Positions 18,826-28,900 of a stretch of 64,000 nucleotides of DNA are shown here, in pieces. Made by a program: the position numbers and the translations under genes. Each line of letters begins with the position of its first letter. The stretch's first letter is position 1. The notes beneath the pieces are model-generated. The model had not been told where the DNA came from. It searched no databases and worked only from the letters and a program-made list of their open reading frames with translations. The stretch spans positions 1-64,000 of the forward strand of contig CALISD010000118.1 in the NCBI GenBank assembly GCA_938041955.1. The letters run 5' to 3'. The DNA comes from an uncultured Granulosicoccaceae bacterium. Its GTDB lineage: Bacteria > Pseudomonadota > Gammaproteobacteria > Granulosicoccales > Granulosicoccaceae.

Positions 18826-19381
18826 CGTTTTCCCAAACCTGTTGGATTAAGTGATTTACTGTACCAGTACCTTCCAATTTATGCATAACTTCTGGCAACC
18901 ATAAGTTGCAGAACTTACAGTATTGTTCACACGCAACATACGCTGGGTGTAATAGTTACTTGCCTGGTCGCGCTCCCACAGTATGCCTAAATTTCAACCC
19001 AGAAAATAATACTTTTATAGCGCCGTAAACACTGAGAGATGTTAATTTTGATGTGACTGACGTACCTGCATGGCGAAACATATAAAGTTGAACACAATTT
19101 CCTAATGTTGCATATGCAATCGGTTCATTTGAATCAGAATTACCCGATAACAGACTTCCTCAAAGCAGGGATAACAAAATCTCACTCCCGAACAAGTTAC
19201 AGAACAATGTATTCCTGTTGATAATGGATATTGGCTTTTTTCACCGAATAAGATACCGGTAATTAACCACTATTCCACCTTTGGCAAAGATTTGCCTATT
19301 AATTCAAATATCGAAGACACATTAAATCAAAACGATCACCTGCCTGCCGTTAGAACTTCATACCAAAAGCGTTGCTATGAT
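18826..19381. other. Gene-poor stretch between lipoprotein and FIST genes
   Basis: AT-rich DNA between divergent genes. It must hold both promoters. I see no RNA gene or mobile element. An in-frame TTG at 19292 could extend the FIST protein by 30 residues into this stretch. Confidence 0.5.
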
Positions 19382-20599
19382 ATGAATCGAAAGCTGATCG
19401 CCACATCCGCCTCTGCCTATAATACTGGACAAGATCTCTCTGTGGCAGCAGAATCCTTGCTCGCACAGCTGGACGGTAAACCTGATCTCCTTATCGCAAG
19501 CTACTCAAGTCTGTGTAATACAAAAGAGTTGGTTGACGATCTCGGTGAGTTATTTCCTGGCTGTGCAATTGCCGGAGCATCCACTTGCCGGGGTGCACTT
19601 ACGTCGGAGGGCTTATGTGCTTTTGGTCAACCCAATATAGCACTGTGGGGATTGTGCGATAAGGACGGAAGCTACGGAGTCGGCTTTGCCGCCTTCGAAG
19701 ATGCCAGTGATCGTGAAACTATACAGACTGCAACCGCTAAGGCGTTGGACATCGCGCTTGCAAAGAGTGGGCGTAATGGTGAGCTACCCGGCTTAATCTG
19801 GATGCACGCGTCACCGGGAAACGAGGAAGCGATAGTTGAGACGCTCGACGGAATATTCGACGGTGATGTCTCGATAGTTGGGGGTTCTGCCGCAGATGAA
19901 AGCCTGGAAGGCAAGTGGACCTGTTTCGCTGGTGACAGTATTGGCGTTAACGGGGTCTCATTGATTGTATTCTTTTCAAGTTATGACATCGGTACCAGCT
20001 TTCAAAGCGGATATGCGCCAACAGAGAAGCAAGGTACCGCAACACGTTGTAAAGGCAGAATAGTATATGAAATTGATGGTATGCCGGCAGCATTGGTATA
20101 CAACAGCTGGACGAATAATCTGATTGACATGGATACGGTAGCGATGCCAGCCAATGTTCTAGGGTCAAGCACACTTAGTCCGGTTGGTATCGCAGTCGGT
20201 GATGTCAGTGGAATACCGTACTTCAATCTTGCACATCCGGAAACATATACCGAAGAAATGGCATTATCGTTTTTCTGCGAAATCGAAGAAGGTCAGAAAC
20301 TTACGCTAATGTCAGGCTCACAAGACAACATAATCAGTCGTCCTGGTAGAGTTGCTAATGAAGCGATTTACAATTCAGATTCAACGGCCCCTGAAGTTAT
20401 TGGTGGACTTGTGGTGTTTTGTGGTGGTTGCCTGCTCGCAGTAGAGCCGAGAGCTAATGAAATTTCCGGGCACCTAAACACAAGTATGCATAATCAGCCC
20501 TATTTAGGCTGCTTTACCTTTGGGGAGCAAGGGTGTCTTATGGGGGGTGAAAACAGGCACGGAAATCTGATGATCTCAGTCACTGTTTTTAAACTGTAG
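19382..20599 (+). CDS. FIST-domain sensor protein
   Basis: 405 residues from ATG at 19382 (a TTG at 19292 would add 30 residues that look non-conserved). The FIST N domain covers roughly residues 10-190 (PDLLIASYSSLCNTKELVDD, FPGCAIAGASTCRGAL, VSIVGGSAADE) and the FIST C domain the remainder, ending in PYLGCFTFGEQGCLMGGENRHGN. FIST proteins are small-molecule sensing modules often paired with signalling domains. It is followed by a GGDEF-EAL gene 10 bp later, so it probably feeds a signal into c-di-GMP turnover. No transmembrane segment is visible, so sensing is cytosolic. Confidence 0.87.
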   Translation: MNRKLIATSASAYNTGQDLSVAAESLLAQLDGKPDLLIASYSSLCNTKELVDDLGELFPGCAIAGASTCRGALTSEGLCAFGQPNIALWGLCDKDGSYGVGFAAFEDASDRETIQTATAKALDIALAKSGRNGELPGLIWMHASPGNEEAIVETLDGIFDGDVSIVGGSAADESLEGKWTCFAGDSIGVNGVSLIVFFSSYDIGTSFQSGYAPTEKQGTATRCKGRIVYEIDGMPAALVYNSWTNNLIDMDTVAMPANVLGSSTLSPVGIAVGDVSGIPYFNLAHPETYTEEMALSFFCEIEEGQKLTLMSGSQDNIISRPGRVANEAIYNSDSTAPEVIGGLVVFCGGCLLAVEPRANEISGHLNTSMHNQPYLGCFTFGEQGCLMGGENRHGNLMISVTVFKL

Positions 20600-20608
20600 C
20601 AGTTATTT

Positions 20609-22513
20609 GTGAAGAACTTTAACAACTCAAACGAGGAGGCCCTGCGCGAATCTCTTCTGAATGTACAGCGATTACGAGCAAAAGAGAAGTGCGCTCTCAA
20701 GCAGTCTGAAACACTGATAAAAGGGCTGCAAATTCTAAATGAAAGCACCAGCGTTTCGGATATATATGAACAAATATTGGGCACACTTCAACATGTCATA
20801 CCGTTTGATTCGGCCGCCATTCTGATCGAAACCGCAGATGGTAATCTATCCAGCGTTGTTTGCACAGATGACAGGCTAAAGTTTTCAAGAATCCCTATCA
20901 CTGGCGTATTTCAGCGTTGCCTGAACGGTAAATCGGCAGTTCTGAACCAGCTGTCTCGCGTGCAGGAATGGCCATCTGGCAGTTCGGCACCGGATGACAC
21001 CCTGAGCTCCGCCATATTGGTATCATTAACAGGGCTTGCGCAATCTACGCTAATCATTTGTGCCGGTACAGACAGGCATAAGCTACGACGTGAGGACCTC
21101 AGCTTATTGACGACGTTCATTCCCCTGGCAACCCAAGCGGTGAAACGCACGGGAGAGATTGAAGAATTAAACATGCTGGTGAGCAAGCTTGATTACTATG
21201 CACACTACGATATGCTTACCGGTCTTCCAAACCGGACTCTTTTTGATATCAGGCTTGAGCAGGAGTTAAGTACACCAGATAATGAGTTTGCGGTTTTATT
21301 CCTGGACGTTGATGATTTTAAAAACATCAACGATACCTATGGTCATCACACCGGAGACGTACTATTAAGCGAGATTGCATTTCGCTTTACTGGAGTAATT
21401 GACAAAAGCGACACGATTGCACGTATGGGTGGTGACGAATTTGCGTTAATTATCAGAGGCGGGAAGGACATTGAATCCCTAAACGCTTTATGTGAACGAA
21501 TGTTAACCAGGGTTTCACACCCCGTCTATCTGAGCATGAACTGCATTGAGCCTTCAGTTAGTATTGGTATGGTTACACCTGCACAGAATAGTGGCTCTGC
21601 GCAGTTGATCATGCAAAATGCGGACATTGCTCTATACGACGCGAAACACAGAGGTCGAGGCTGTTTCAGCTTATTCAACCTCCAAATGAAAAACCGTTTG
21701 AATCGCAGCAATGAGATAGAAAAACGACTAAAAACTGCGCTGGCAAAAAATGAACTGAGACTTGCGTATCAACCGATCGTTTCATCTAAATCACTGTGGT
21801 GTGAATTAGTTGAAGTGCTGGTACGTTGGGAAGTTGATGGCGTGGCGCAATTTTACCCTGATGAATTTATACCAATAGCAGAGAGAACGGGTGTTATCCG
21901 TGAGATTGGAAAATGGATTTTCAGCAAAGCATTGGAAGATCTATTGCAGTGGTTGACGGATGATGTACGACGGACGGTGGCGATAAATATCAGTGACATT
22001 CAACTGTACGAGCCGGATTTTTCGATGCAACTATTAACTATAGCTACCTCTGTCGGGATAGATCCGGTACAGATAGAGCTCGAATTGAGTGAGCGCATCG
22101 TTGCCTCCGAGATCAATAACACCGTTTCAGATAACCTTGAGGCTTTGCAAAAGAGCGGCTTCAGGTTTTCATTTGATGATTTCGGGACGGGCCAGTCGTC
22201 GTTTCTCAATTTACAGAAATTCCCGGGCACGACTTTAAAAATTGACAAAACCTTCGTTGATGAAGTGGAGCAATCCAATGATCAGCGTAAGCTGCTAATG
22301 GGCATTGTGAACTTTGCTCACAGTCTCGATTTACTTGTTGTCGCTGAAGGTGTGGAAACAGATGCGCAGTTAAGAATCCTTCAAGGTATGGGATGCGACT
22401 ACATACAGGGATACCTGTTGGCCAAACCTATGAGATTGAACGATTTTATTGCCGGGTACAGTCAGATAGCAATCTGTGGAGACACAGAACATATTGAGCG
22501 TAAGGCGGGCTGA
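20609..22513 (+). CDS. GAF-like / GGDEF / EAL c-di-GMP signalling protein
   Basis: 634 residues from GTG at 20609. A coiled-coil start (residues 5-45) leads to a GAF-like domain (about 45-190), then GGDEF (about 200-360) with intact MGGDEF, then EAL (about 375-625). In the EAL domain the signature reads EVLVRW rather than EALVRW, but the Glu is kept, as are DDFGTG, the Lys in LKIDKTF, AEGVET and the Gln in YIQGYLL, so phosphodiesterase activity is plausible. It starts 10 bp after the FIST gene and is followed 16 bp later by a Cys-rich gene, so the three are likely one operon. Confidence 0.92.
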   Translation: MKNFNNSNEEALRESLLNVQRLRAKEKCALKQSETLIKGLQILNESTSVSDIYEQILGTLQHVIPFDSAAILIETADGNLSSVVCTDDRLKFSRIPITGVFQRCLNGKSAVLNQLSRVQEWPSGSSAPDDTLSSAILVSLTGLAQSTLIICAGTDRHKLRREDLSLLTTFIPLATQAVKRTGEIEELNMLVSKLDYYAHYDMLTGLPNRTLFDIRLEQELSTPDNEFAVLFLDVDDFKNINDTYGHHTGDVLLSEIAFRFTGVIDKSDTIARMGGDEFALIIRGGKDIESLNALCERMLTRVSHPVYLSMNCIEPSVSIGMVTPAQNSGSAQLIMQNADIALYDAKHRGRGCFSLFNLQMKNRLNRSNEIEKRLKTALAKNELRLAYQPIVSSKSLWCELVEVLVRWEVDGVAQFYPDEFIPIAERTGVIREIGKWIFSKALEDLLQWLTDDVRRTVAINISDIQLYEPDFSMQLLTIATSVGIDPVQIELELSERIVASEINNTVSDNLEALQKSGFRFSFDDFGTGQSSFLNLQKFPGTTLKIDKTFVDEVEQSNDQRKLLMGIVNFAHSLDLLVVAEGVETDAQLRILQGMGCDYIQGYLLAKPMRLNDFIAGYSQIAICGDTEHIERKAG

Positions 22514-22529
22514 TTAAGGAAAAAATGAC

Positions 22530-23117
22530 ATGAATAGAACCGACAGACAAACCGGAATTCATGAAGTGCTTTCATTCGAGGTTGATGAATTCGATTTCAT
22601 TTGCGGCACCATTTGTGGAGGCGACACTCTCGTTGAAGGAGAGACATCAGCAGATAAACAGCTAGTGCCATTTAAAGAAATATTTTCTGATGCGAAAACA
22701 CGCTCGGTATTTGTCATGCTGTTAGAGCATGTTCGGGAGACCTCTGAGACAATCAGCTTTCCGTACCGGTGTGATACTGAAACACACTGCGTTTTTCTTC
22801 GAGCGATCGTTTCCAAATCATCTTCCAAACGCGTGGGATTCCTGAATAAAGTCATGGGCTATGAGCCCAGGCATGCAGGCATTCGGTTAGTTCAAAGAGT
22901 GGCCACTGATCACTCTGATTTCACTGTCTGCAGTATCTGTAACCGTTTGAGTCACAATGACACCTGGCAGGAATTTCAACAGTTGGTGGATCAGCGCGCC
23001 TGGCCGGGCAACAATAAAGTTATGCATTGCTCGTTTGACTCGTGCAGTGATTGCGTTAATGCAATCAGTCAACGTGTTGCGGAGACGCAAAGATCATATA
23101 ATAGAAAAGTGGCGTAG
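22530..23117 (+). CDS. Cys-rich putative signalling protein (possible zinc ribbon)
   Basis: 195 residues. The middle contains FPYRCDTETHCVFLRAIVS, resembling a segment seen in small proteins associated with sensor kinases. The C-terminus has paired cysteines, VCSICNRLSHNDTW then CSFDSCSDC, a possible zinc site. There is no signal peptide or membrane segment. It is the third gene after FIST and GGDEF-EAL, so likely an input or output component of that c-di-GMP module. I cannot name a family. The last 24 bp overlap the 3' end of the convergent CBM protein gene. Confidence 0.7.
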   Translation: MNRTDRQTGIHEVLSFEVDEFDFICGTICGGDTLVEGETSADKQLVPFKEIFSDAKTRSVFVMLLEHVRETSETISFPYRCDTETHCVFLRAIVSKSSSKRVGFLNKVMGYEPRHAGIRLVQRVATDHSDFTVCSICNRLSHNDTWQEFQQLVDQRAWPGNNKVMHCSFDSCSDCVNAISQRVAETQRSYNRKVA

Positions 23118-24080
23118 CGTTTTCTGCTTTGGCGATTCAACCGCGGGTTTATCCCCTGCCATTTCCGAATGACTAGTAATTTTCTTGAGTACGATATTGG
23201 TAAACCAGATGGTCCCAATATTCAATGAATTTGACCCTCCACTATTATCGCCAAGGTTAAACGTCACTCGAGCGTTGCTGTCTGTCACTGGCAGATAGAA
23301 GTCTGCCTGAAAACGTACCGGAGTGATGCCTATACTGAAATCAGTGCGTTGCATATGTGGTGTAAAACTGGCTCCGTTTTCGACCACTACTGAACCTACT
23401 GCGTCACCTGTTTTTCCACCTGACTCACGAGTGAACTCCAGTCGATAGGTATGCCCACCTTCCAGATGAATGGGTGCTGTATAGGCTTGAGAATGCCACC
23501 ACTCTGAACCGGCGTCTCGATAAGACAAACGCAGATCTCTGCTTAGGTCAAACGAAGATTCTTCGGCATCCGGGTGAATGTAAGTCGTCCAGTGAGTCGC
23601 TCCGTCACGGAAACTCCCGTTTTTTACCAGGTTGGCCTCAACTACGCAGGACGCGAATCCAGTCCATCCCCAACCGTCCCCATGCGGTAGCGTATCTTCA
23701 CAGTACTGGTAGGCAAGGAATCGTTCATATTCATTTAGATTGTCTGAACTTGTTTGAATCGGGCAAGACGTAACCCCATTCCAGCCCCAGCCATCACCTG
23801 TTGGCGGAGAGTCAACACAAGCGCTTTGTTGTACTGGTATGCGACAAGAGGTAATTCCGTCCCAACCCCATCCATCGTTAAGTGGCGGTGAATCTATGCA
23901 TTCATTAGCTGGAACGACAGGATCAACCAGGCACGATCGAACACTGTCCCATCCCCAGCCATCACCATCGGTATCAGTGCAGAGTCCGACAGTTGCTGCA
24001 TGAGTTAACGGTACTGCAAGATTTATAAAAGCGATTACAGCAACGGATCCTGTAAGCACCTGAGCTTTGTAACTTCGCAT
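23094..24080 (-). CDS. Exported protein: four GWGW mini-domains plus a C-terminal CBM4/9-like domain
   Basis: 328 residues. Residues 1-28 are a signal peptide ending LTHAA. Residues 33-145 hold four Cys-bounded repeats (CTDTDGDGWGWDSVRSC and three variants with CxDSPPxxDGWGW or CEDTLPHGDGWGW). Residues about 148-315 form a jelly-roll carbohydrate-binding-like domain starting NLVKNGSFRDGATHWTTYIH and ending with a TIWFTNIVLKKI strand. No catalytic domain is present, so it is probably a surface or secreted glycan-binding protein. It carries the shared TGTNATGACA-type palindrome 49 bp upstream of the start. Its 3' end overlaps the Cys-rich gene by 24 bp. Confidence 0.85.
   Translation of the reverse strand: MRSYKAQVLTGSVAVIAFINLAVPLTHAATVGLCTDTDGDGWGWDSVRSCLVDPVVPANECIDSPPLNDGWGWDGITSCRIPVQQSACVDSPPTGDGWGWNGVTSCPIQTSSDNLNEYERFLAYQYCEDTLPHGDGWGWTGFASCVVEANLVKNGSFRDGATHWTTYIHPDAEESSFDLSRDLRLSYRDAGSEWWHSQAYTAPIHLEGGHTYRLEFTRESGGKTGDAVGSVVVENGASFTPHMQRTDFSIGITPVRFQADFYLPVTDSNARVTFNLGDNSGGSNSLNIGTIWFTNIVLKKITSHSEMAGDKPAVESPKQKTLRHFSII
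23646..23981 (-). repeat. Four GWGW mini-domain repeats
   Basis: Each copy runs from a Cys, through an Asp-rich or Pro/Gly-rich loop, to DGWGW, three residues, Ser, Cys. Only the first copy keeps the full DxDGDGWGW loop; copies 2-4 have replaced the acidic part by SPPLN, SPPTG or TLPHG. The paired Cys probably form a disulfide. Confidence 0.85.
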
Positions 24081-24128
24081 TGATACACTCTATTTCTGAC
24101 AACTAAACTGACATCAGGAAGATTATTA

Positions 24129-24138
24129 TGTAATGACA
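24129..24138. promoter_or_regulatory. Shared palindromic box, variant TGTAATGACA
   Basis: One mismatch from TGTCATGACA. It lies 49 bp upstream of the CBM/GWGW gene and on the coding strand is followed by TAATAAT, a -10-like sequence. The same box precedes three other GWGW genes. Confidence 0.55.
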
Positions 24139-24512
24139 TAAAAGTCAAATGGTTGCTTTTGAAAGGGGTTAACTTTACTAACATAGCCAGCACCTGATGA
24201 CGCGCATACGGTTGCGTAAAATCAGTGGATCGGGAGTCAGAGTGAGTGGATAGAAAGAGTTTCAATTGACATAACTCGAGTATAAAACCAGCATATATCT
24301 TCAGCCATGAATGAAGCATACTGAAGTAGGCGAGTATTATGGGATATGACACATCTGATGACAGAGAGCTACATTCAGGGGGTATTAATCAGGCGCTGCT
24401 GTCATATTGCATGCAACACACTGGTAAATTGATAGTGGTGAAACTAGCTTATATAAGGTTCTCCCAGGCTGATAAATCTATAAGCACAAGACAAAGTACT
24501 GTTGATAGTATG
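24139..24512. other. Gene-free stretch, promoter side of the CBM/GWGW gene
   Basis: Between the convergently placed MFS stop and the box region. A 66-codon frame at 24339-24539 has no family features and overlaps the MFS 3' end, so it is not called. No repeat or RNA gene is seen. Confidence 0.5.
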
Positions 24513-25778
24513 TTAACGACGCTGCTGTTGTCCGCCTGACTCCTTCACTAAAACACAGCATGCCAGGCTGATGGCCATAATAGCTACAAGAGAACTGAAG
24601 GCAAAACCATAATTCTGTGTTGAGTAAATGCGTGCGCCGTTGACCACTTCACCAGACCATTGACTGTCAAGCAGCATGCCGATTACAGGTTGCATCACGG
24701 CACCGGACCCCACAATACCCATGTTCGTCAGCGCCATGGCAGATGCTGCGTGTGCCGGCTGGTTCCACTCCCGTACCAGTCCGAACAACACCACCATTGA
24801 ACTGCACGATACACCAAGCAGAAATAACAGTAATGCCATTAGCACCATGTTATCAATAGCGGCGTAGAGCGTCACAATCAGTAGTACGTTGGCGATGATT
24901 ACGCCAGTTAACAACACTGGTTTGCGCCTACCGATTCGATCAGATAACCAACCGAGTAAAGGAGAGCCAATCATCCAACCGGCAAAATTCCATGACACAA
25001 TAGCGCCCGCATCAACGGCCGAAAGCGCTTGAGTACCCATGAGCCAGGGCACAGCCCAGAGACCTGAAAAACTCAACATTGATGAGGCAAGCCCGAAGCC
25101 TGCAATCGCGCATAGCATCGACTGACGATTGCACAGCACCGCAATCAGGTTCTGCCAGATGCGACGGGATGAACTGTCATCACGGTTTCGTTCGGCACGG
25201 CCAAAAGGTGGAACCACCAGGACAGCGACTGCGAGCAGCGCTGCTATCACAGCAAGCCCCTGGAACACTTCCCGCCAACCGAACTGCTCTACAAATACAC
25301 GCAGTGGTGCCTGCCCTGCCATAGCACCCAGCATTCCGGTGGCGAGCAGCAAGCCTGTGAGCATGGCAAATCGGTTCGGTGCGAACAGGCGGGATATGAT
25401 GCTTAGTGTACACACAAACGGGAATGCTACGGCCGCACCAATCAGTGCACGAAAAACTGAAGCGGTAGCAAGTGTATCGCTGACCGAAAAACCGTACGAC
25501 GCCATCATGCTTAAAAGCGCTGCGACACACATAAGGTTACGAGGACCAAATCTATCGACCAACAAGCCTACCGGTAACTGCATTATTGCGTAGCTGTAGA
25601 AATAGGTACCAGACAAAATGCCTAGCGCCGCACCACCTACCGCAAATTCAGCCATTAATTCGCTTGTCATAACGCTGGGTGAAACACGCTGCACAAATGC
25701 ATAAAGAAAAAACAGCGTGCCGATAGCATAGGCTGCTATTGATCGCACGCCGGTGGTCGAAATTTGAGTAGTTGGCAT
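24513..25778 (-). CDS. MFS transporter
   Basis: About 421 residues from ATG at 25778; an in-frame TTG at 25793 adds five residues and neither start has a clear ribosome site. Twelve hydrophobic segments are visible. The MFS loop-2 signature appears as GLLVDRFGPRNLM after TM2 and again as GWLSDRIGRRKPV after TM8. The C-terminal half contains a WNQPAHAASAMALTNMG segment. The sequence looks like the nitrate/sugar-phosphate-type MFS group of general anion or drug porters; the substrate cannot be inferred. It stands alone between the CBM gene and the large regulator. Confidence 0.87.
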   Translation of the reverse strand: MPTTQISTTGVRSIAAYAIGTLFFLYAFVQRVSPSVMTSELMAEFAVGGAALGILSGTYFYSYAIMQLPVGLLVDRFGPRNLMCVAALLSMMASYGFSVSDTLATASVFRALIGAAVAFPFVCTLSIISRLFAPNRFAMLTGLLLATGMLGAMAGQAPLRVFVEQFGWREVFQGLAVIAALLAVAVLVVPPFGRAERNRDDSSSRRIWQNLIAVLCNRQSMLCAIAGFGLASSMLSFSGLWAVPWLMGTQALSAVDAGAIVSWNFAGWMIGSPLLGWLSDRIGRRKPVLLTGVIIANVLLIVTLYAAIDNMVLMALLLFLLGVSCSSMVVLFGLVREWNQPAHAASAMALTNMGIVGSGAVMQPVIGMLLDSQWSGEVVNGARIYSTQNYGFAFSSLVAIMAISLACCVLVKESGGQQQRR

Positions 25779-25913
25779 CTGACGAAACTGCAAAGAGGGG
25801 CTTCGATCATACCGGTTTTCTAAACAGCACGTTCACGAAACCAGACAAACCTATTCTTACAGCATTTGCCGCTGAATATTTTTAGATTATTGATTTTCCA
25901 AGTCGGGCATTAC

Positions 25914-28900
25914 TTAGGAATTTAGTGACAGGCCCTCTGTCTGTTGTTTCTGCATGGCCTGTTCCAGCTTTGGTACTGCCGTCAGATGCTGGATGGATTT
26001 TGCAGTTCTAATCAGTTTTTCAATATTCGTTTTGTGATCAGCTGAATCACCACTACGTAGCAACACCTCACCTCTTTTCAGGTAAAAATCTGACCATGGG
26101 CAAGGTTCGTTATTGGCGAAATTCCGAAATTTCTCAATGTAGTCCTTCGTACGATCATACATTCCGTGATTAAGCGTGGTTTCAATCGCCTCCATGTAAA
26201 AGCGATAGTAATTATGCCCCACGCACCCGTTTTCGATTATAGGCTCAGCACGATCAAGATAGCTCTCAGCCTCCCTACGCGTCTTCGATAGTAACGCACA
26301 GGTCCCCAGCACCCATGGGCCGATAAACGCCTGTGCATCCAGTTTTTCAACCTCTGCGAGAGCCTCCTCAATTGAAAGGATAGCAGCATCGGCATTGCCG
26401 GATAGCCATAAACAACGGCTTTTGCATTCTCTTAGAAACGGGACGAAACGCAATGCACCAATTTCGTTTGCGATTTCCATCGCCAGCGCAATATGTGATT
26501 CGGCTTCAATAACACGAAGCGATTCAACAAGAATCCAGGACGCGGTTAATCGGGACACGATCTCTGCGCGTTTGTGCCCCACCATCTGTGCGGTAGTTAT
26601 GGATCGTTCAACATCTGCAAGCCCCTGTTCACTTTCATTGAGGTAAATTCGTACTGTGCCGAGCATAAACATATTTGCAGCGGAAACTGCTTTTAGATCG
26701 TGTTCGTCACACAGTGCTAAACACTGTTTAAAGTATTCATAAGCGGTGACCATTTTTCCGCTTGCATAAGCGGCATCACCGAGACCACCGAGTGAACGGG
26801 CCTCAAGTTCCGGTTCAGAAGCCTTTCGAGCAAAAAGGAGTGCTTTCTCCTGTGATTCTATGCAGTCCCGTGACTGTCCTTTAGGGAACAAAAAATTCCC
26901 TCGAAGGTAATATACACTGGACAATTGTTTTAACAGACTGGAACCGCTGGCAATATCACCAGCTTCATTAAGCGCCTGCATCGCGTCGTCAAACTTATCT
27001 AATGTGTTTAGACAATTAGCTTTACCAATCAGCGCATTCGCTCTTTCCTCTGGCGCGATAGCATGGCGTTGCATCATTTCAAAAGACGACAGAGCTTCCA
27101 TAGTATCTCCAACGCGTAGGTTCACATCAGCCCGTAACTCATGTAAGGCCAATGGCGCTGACCGGTTTCCCGGCAACCGCAACGCAATGTCAATAAAATC
27201 CTTTGCGCGTTCAAAGTGGTAACCGCTAATTAGATACTTTATAGCGGGAATGAGCTTATCGATAGCTTCAGGATGCTGCCCTTTTAATAAGTGCTGGCAT
27301 TGCAAAACGATGTCGTCGGTATACCACTGAGCACATTGATAATGCAGCTTGCGTTGATCCTCCGCAGAGATAGACAGATAGATTCCTTCAACAATTAGCG
27401 CATGATTAAACGAATAATTGTCATCATCACCGTTGATAATATTGTTAGCCACCAGAGCAGCGGGATCGTAGGCAGGCGAATTCAGTAATTTTCGTAATAA
27501 ACGCAAAGTAAACCGTTGCCCTATTACAGACGCTGTTCGAACAGCCAGTTGATCTTCTTTTGGCATATCGTCAATGCGTGAAACAATCAGACTTTGCAAA
27601 GAGTAAGGCAGGCCACCGAGTTCACTGCCACGCCGGTCCTTCAACAACTGTTCCAGAAATAGCGGGTTGCCCTGTGCCTTTAAAATGCACTTCTCCCGAT
27701 AGTCCGCATCGATACCGGAAATATGCTCTGCGAAAATTTGCGCATCGAGCCTGGAAAGTGGTCCCAGGCTAATATTGGTGACCGATGCTCCACTTGATTC
27801 ACTCGTCAGAACAACTGAACCGGATGTCTCGCCGGGTCTTGCGGTGATAAGCAATACTACCGATTCACCAAGCAGGTTGTTCATTAAATAATCAATGTAT
27901 GCACGCTCGGTGTTCTGCGACCAGTGGTAGTCTTCGATAACAATCAATAAGGGAGAGCATCGCGCTTTTATAGCCAGGATTCTTGTGATCAACTGGCACT
28001 GAGATTTAAAAAGTTGCTCTTGTGACATTGCCCCGAACAGAGACTCCCATCGGTTGCTAATTCGCCAATTCAAAAGTGAATGCAGCAGTGGCAAGTGTGT
28101 TGTTTCCTGGAGAATCACAGTCTTATTGCGAGAGTTGATTTCATCCAGCGAGAGGTTTGAGTCCGAGTCGTCAATACCCAACAATGACTTTAACAATTTG
28201 GGAATTGTTTGCTTTTTCTGTTCTACCTGAAAATCTGTCATATTGGTTGTGTGGCAGGAAAATCCGTCTAATGAAGCGACTCGAACAAATTCTTCTGTGA
28301 GACGACTTTTGCCAACACCCGCGCTACCCACAAGGTGTACCACCTGCAACGCCTCGTATTCTTTTGCGGATTCAAGAACCGCGTTAAACAATGTGATTTC
28401 AACACGGCGGCCAATAATAGGAGAATAGTCCCGGGTGTCTGAATCATCGTTTGCATTAATAACCCAAAAGGACCCGCTGTTTAATTCAGTGCTAATGGGG
28501 CTACAGTGATCATCAACAGCAAAAAGCAACTCGTCAGACATGGTAAGAATGCCCGGTGTCGCGGACAGCATTAATGCATCGATACTTGATTCTATGGTGC
28601 TAACATCAATCTCAATATCAGTCTCTGACCGGGTTAGTTTCCCTACGCAGAGCCCTAATTTGACGGCCTCTCGGGTACCCCAAAGCGAGAAAAATATTTG
28701 CTGGCAACGCTGAGCAAAACTTATAGCGCGCTTGGCCTCGTTGCCGTGTGTATGACTAGCACCAAAGGAGTAGTACACGCGCTGTTTATCACAGCAAATA
28801 AATTCTGCGTTGTACTGGGGAGCAATATGGCCAAGTATTGACTCAAGTCCGGCAGCTTCAACCACAGTGGAAGTTGTTAGGTCTGACTGCTCGCAACAGA

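Noticed and set aside
24339-24539. A 66-codon plus-strand frame near the CBM gene promoter
   Set aside because: It has no ribosome site, overlaps the MFS 3' end and shows no conserved pattern.
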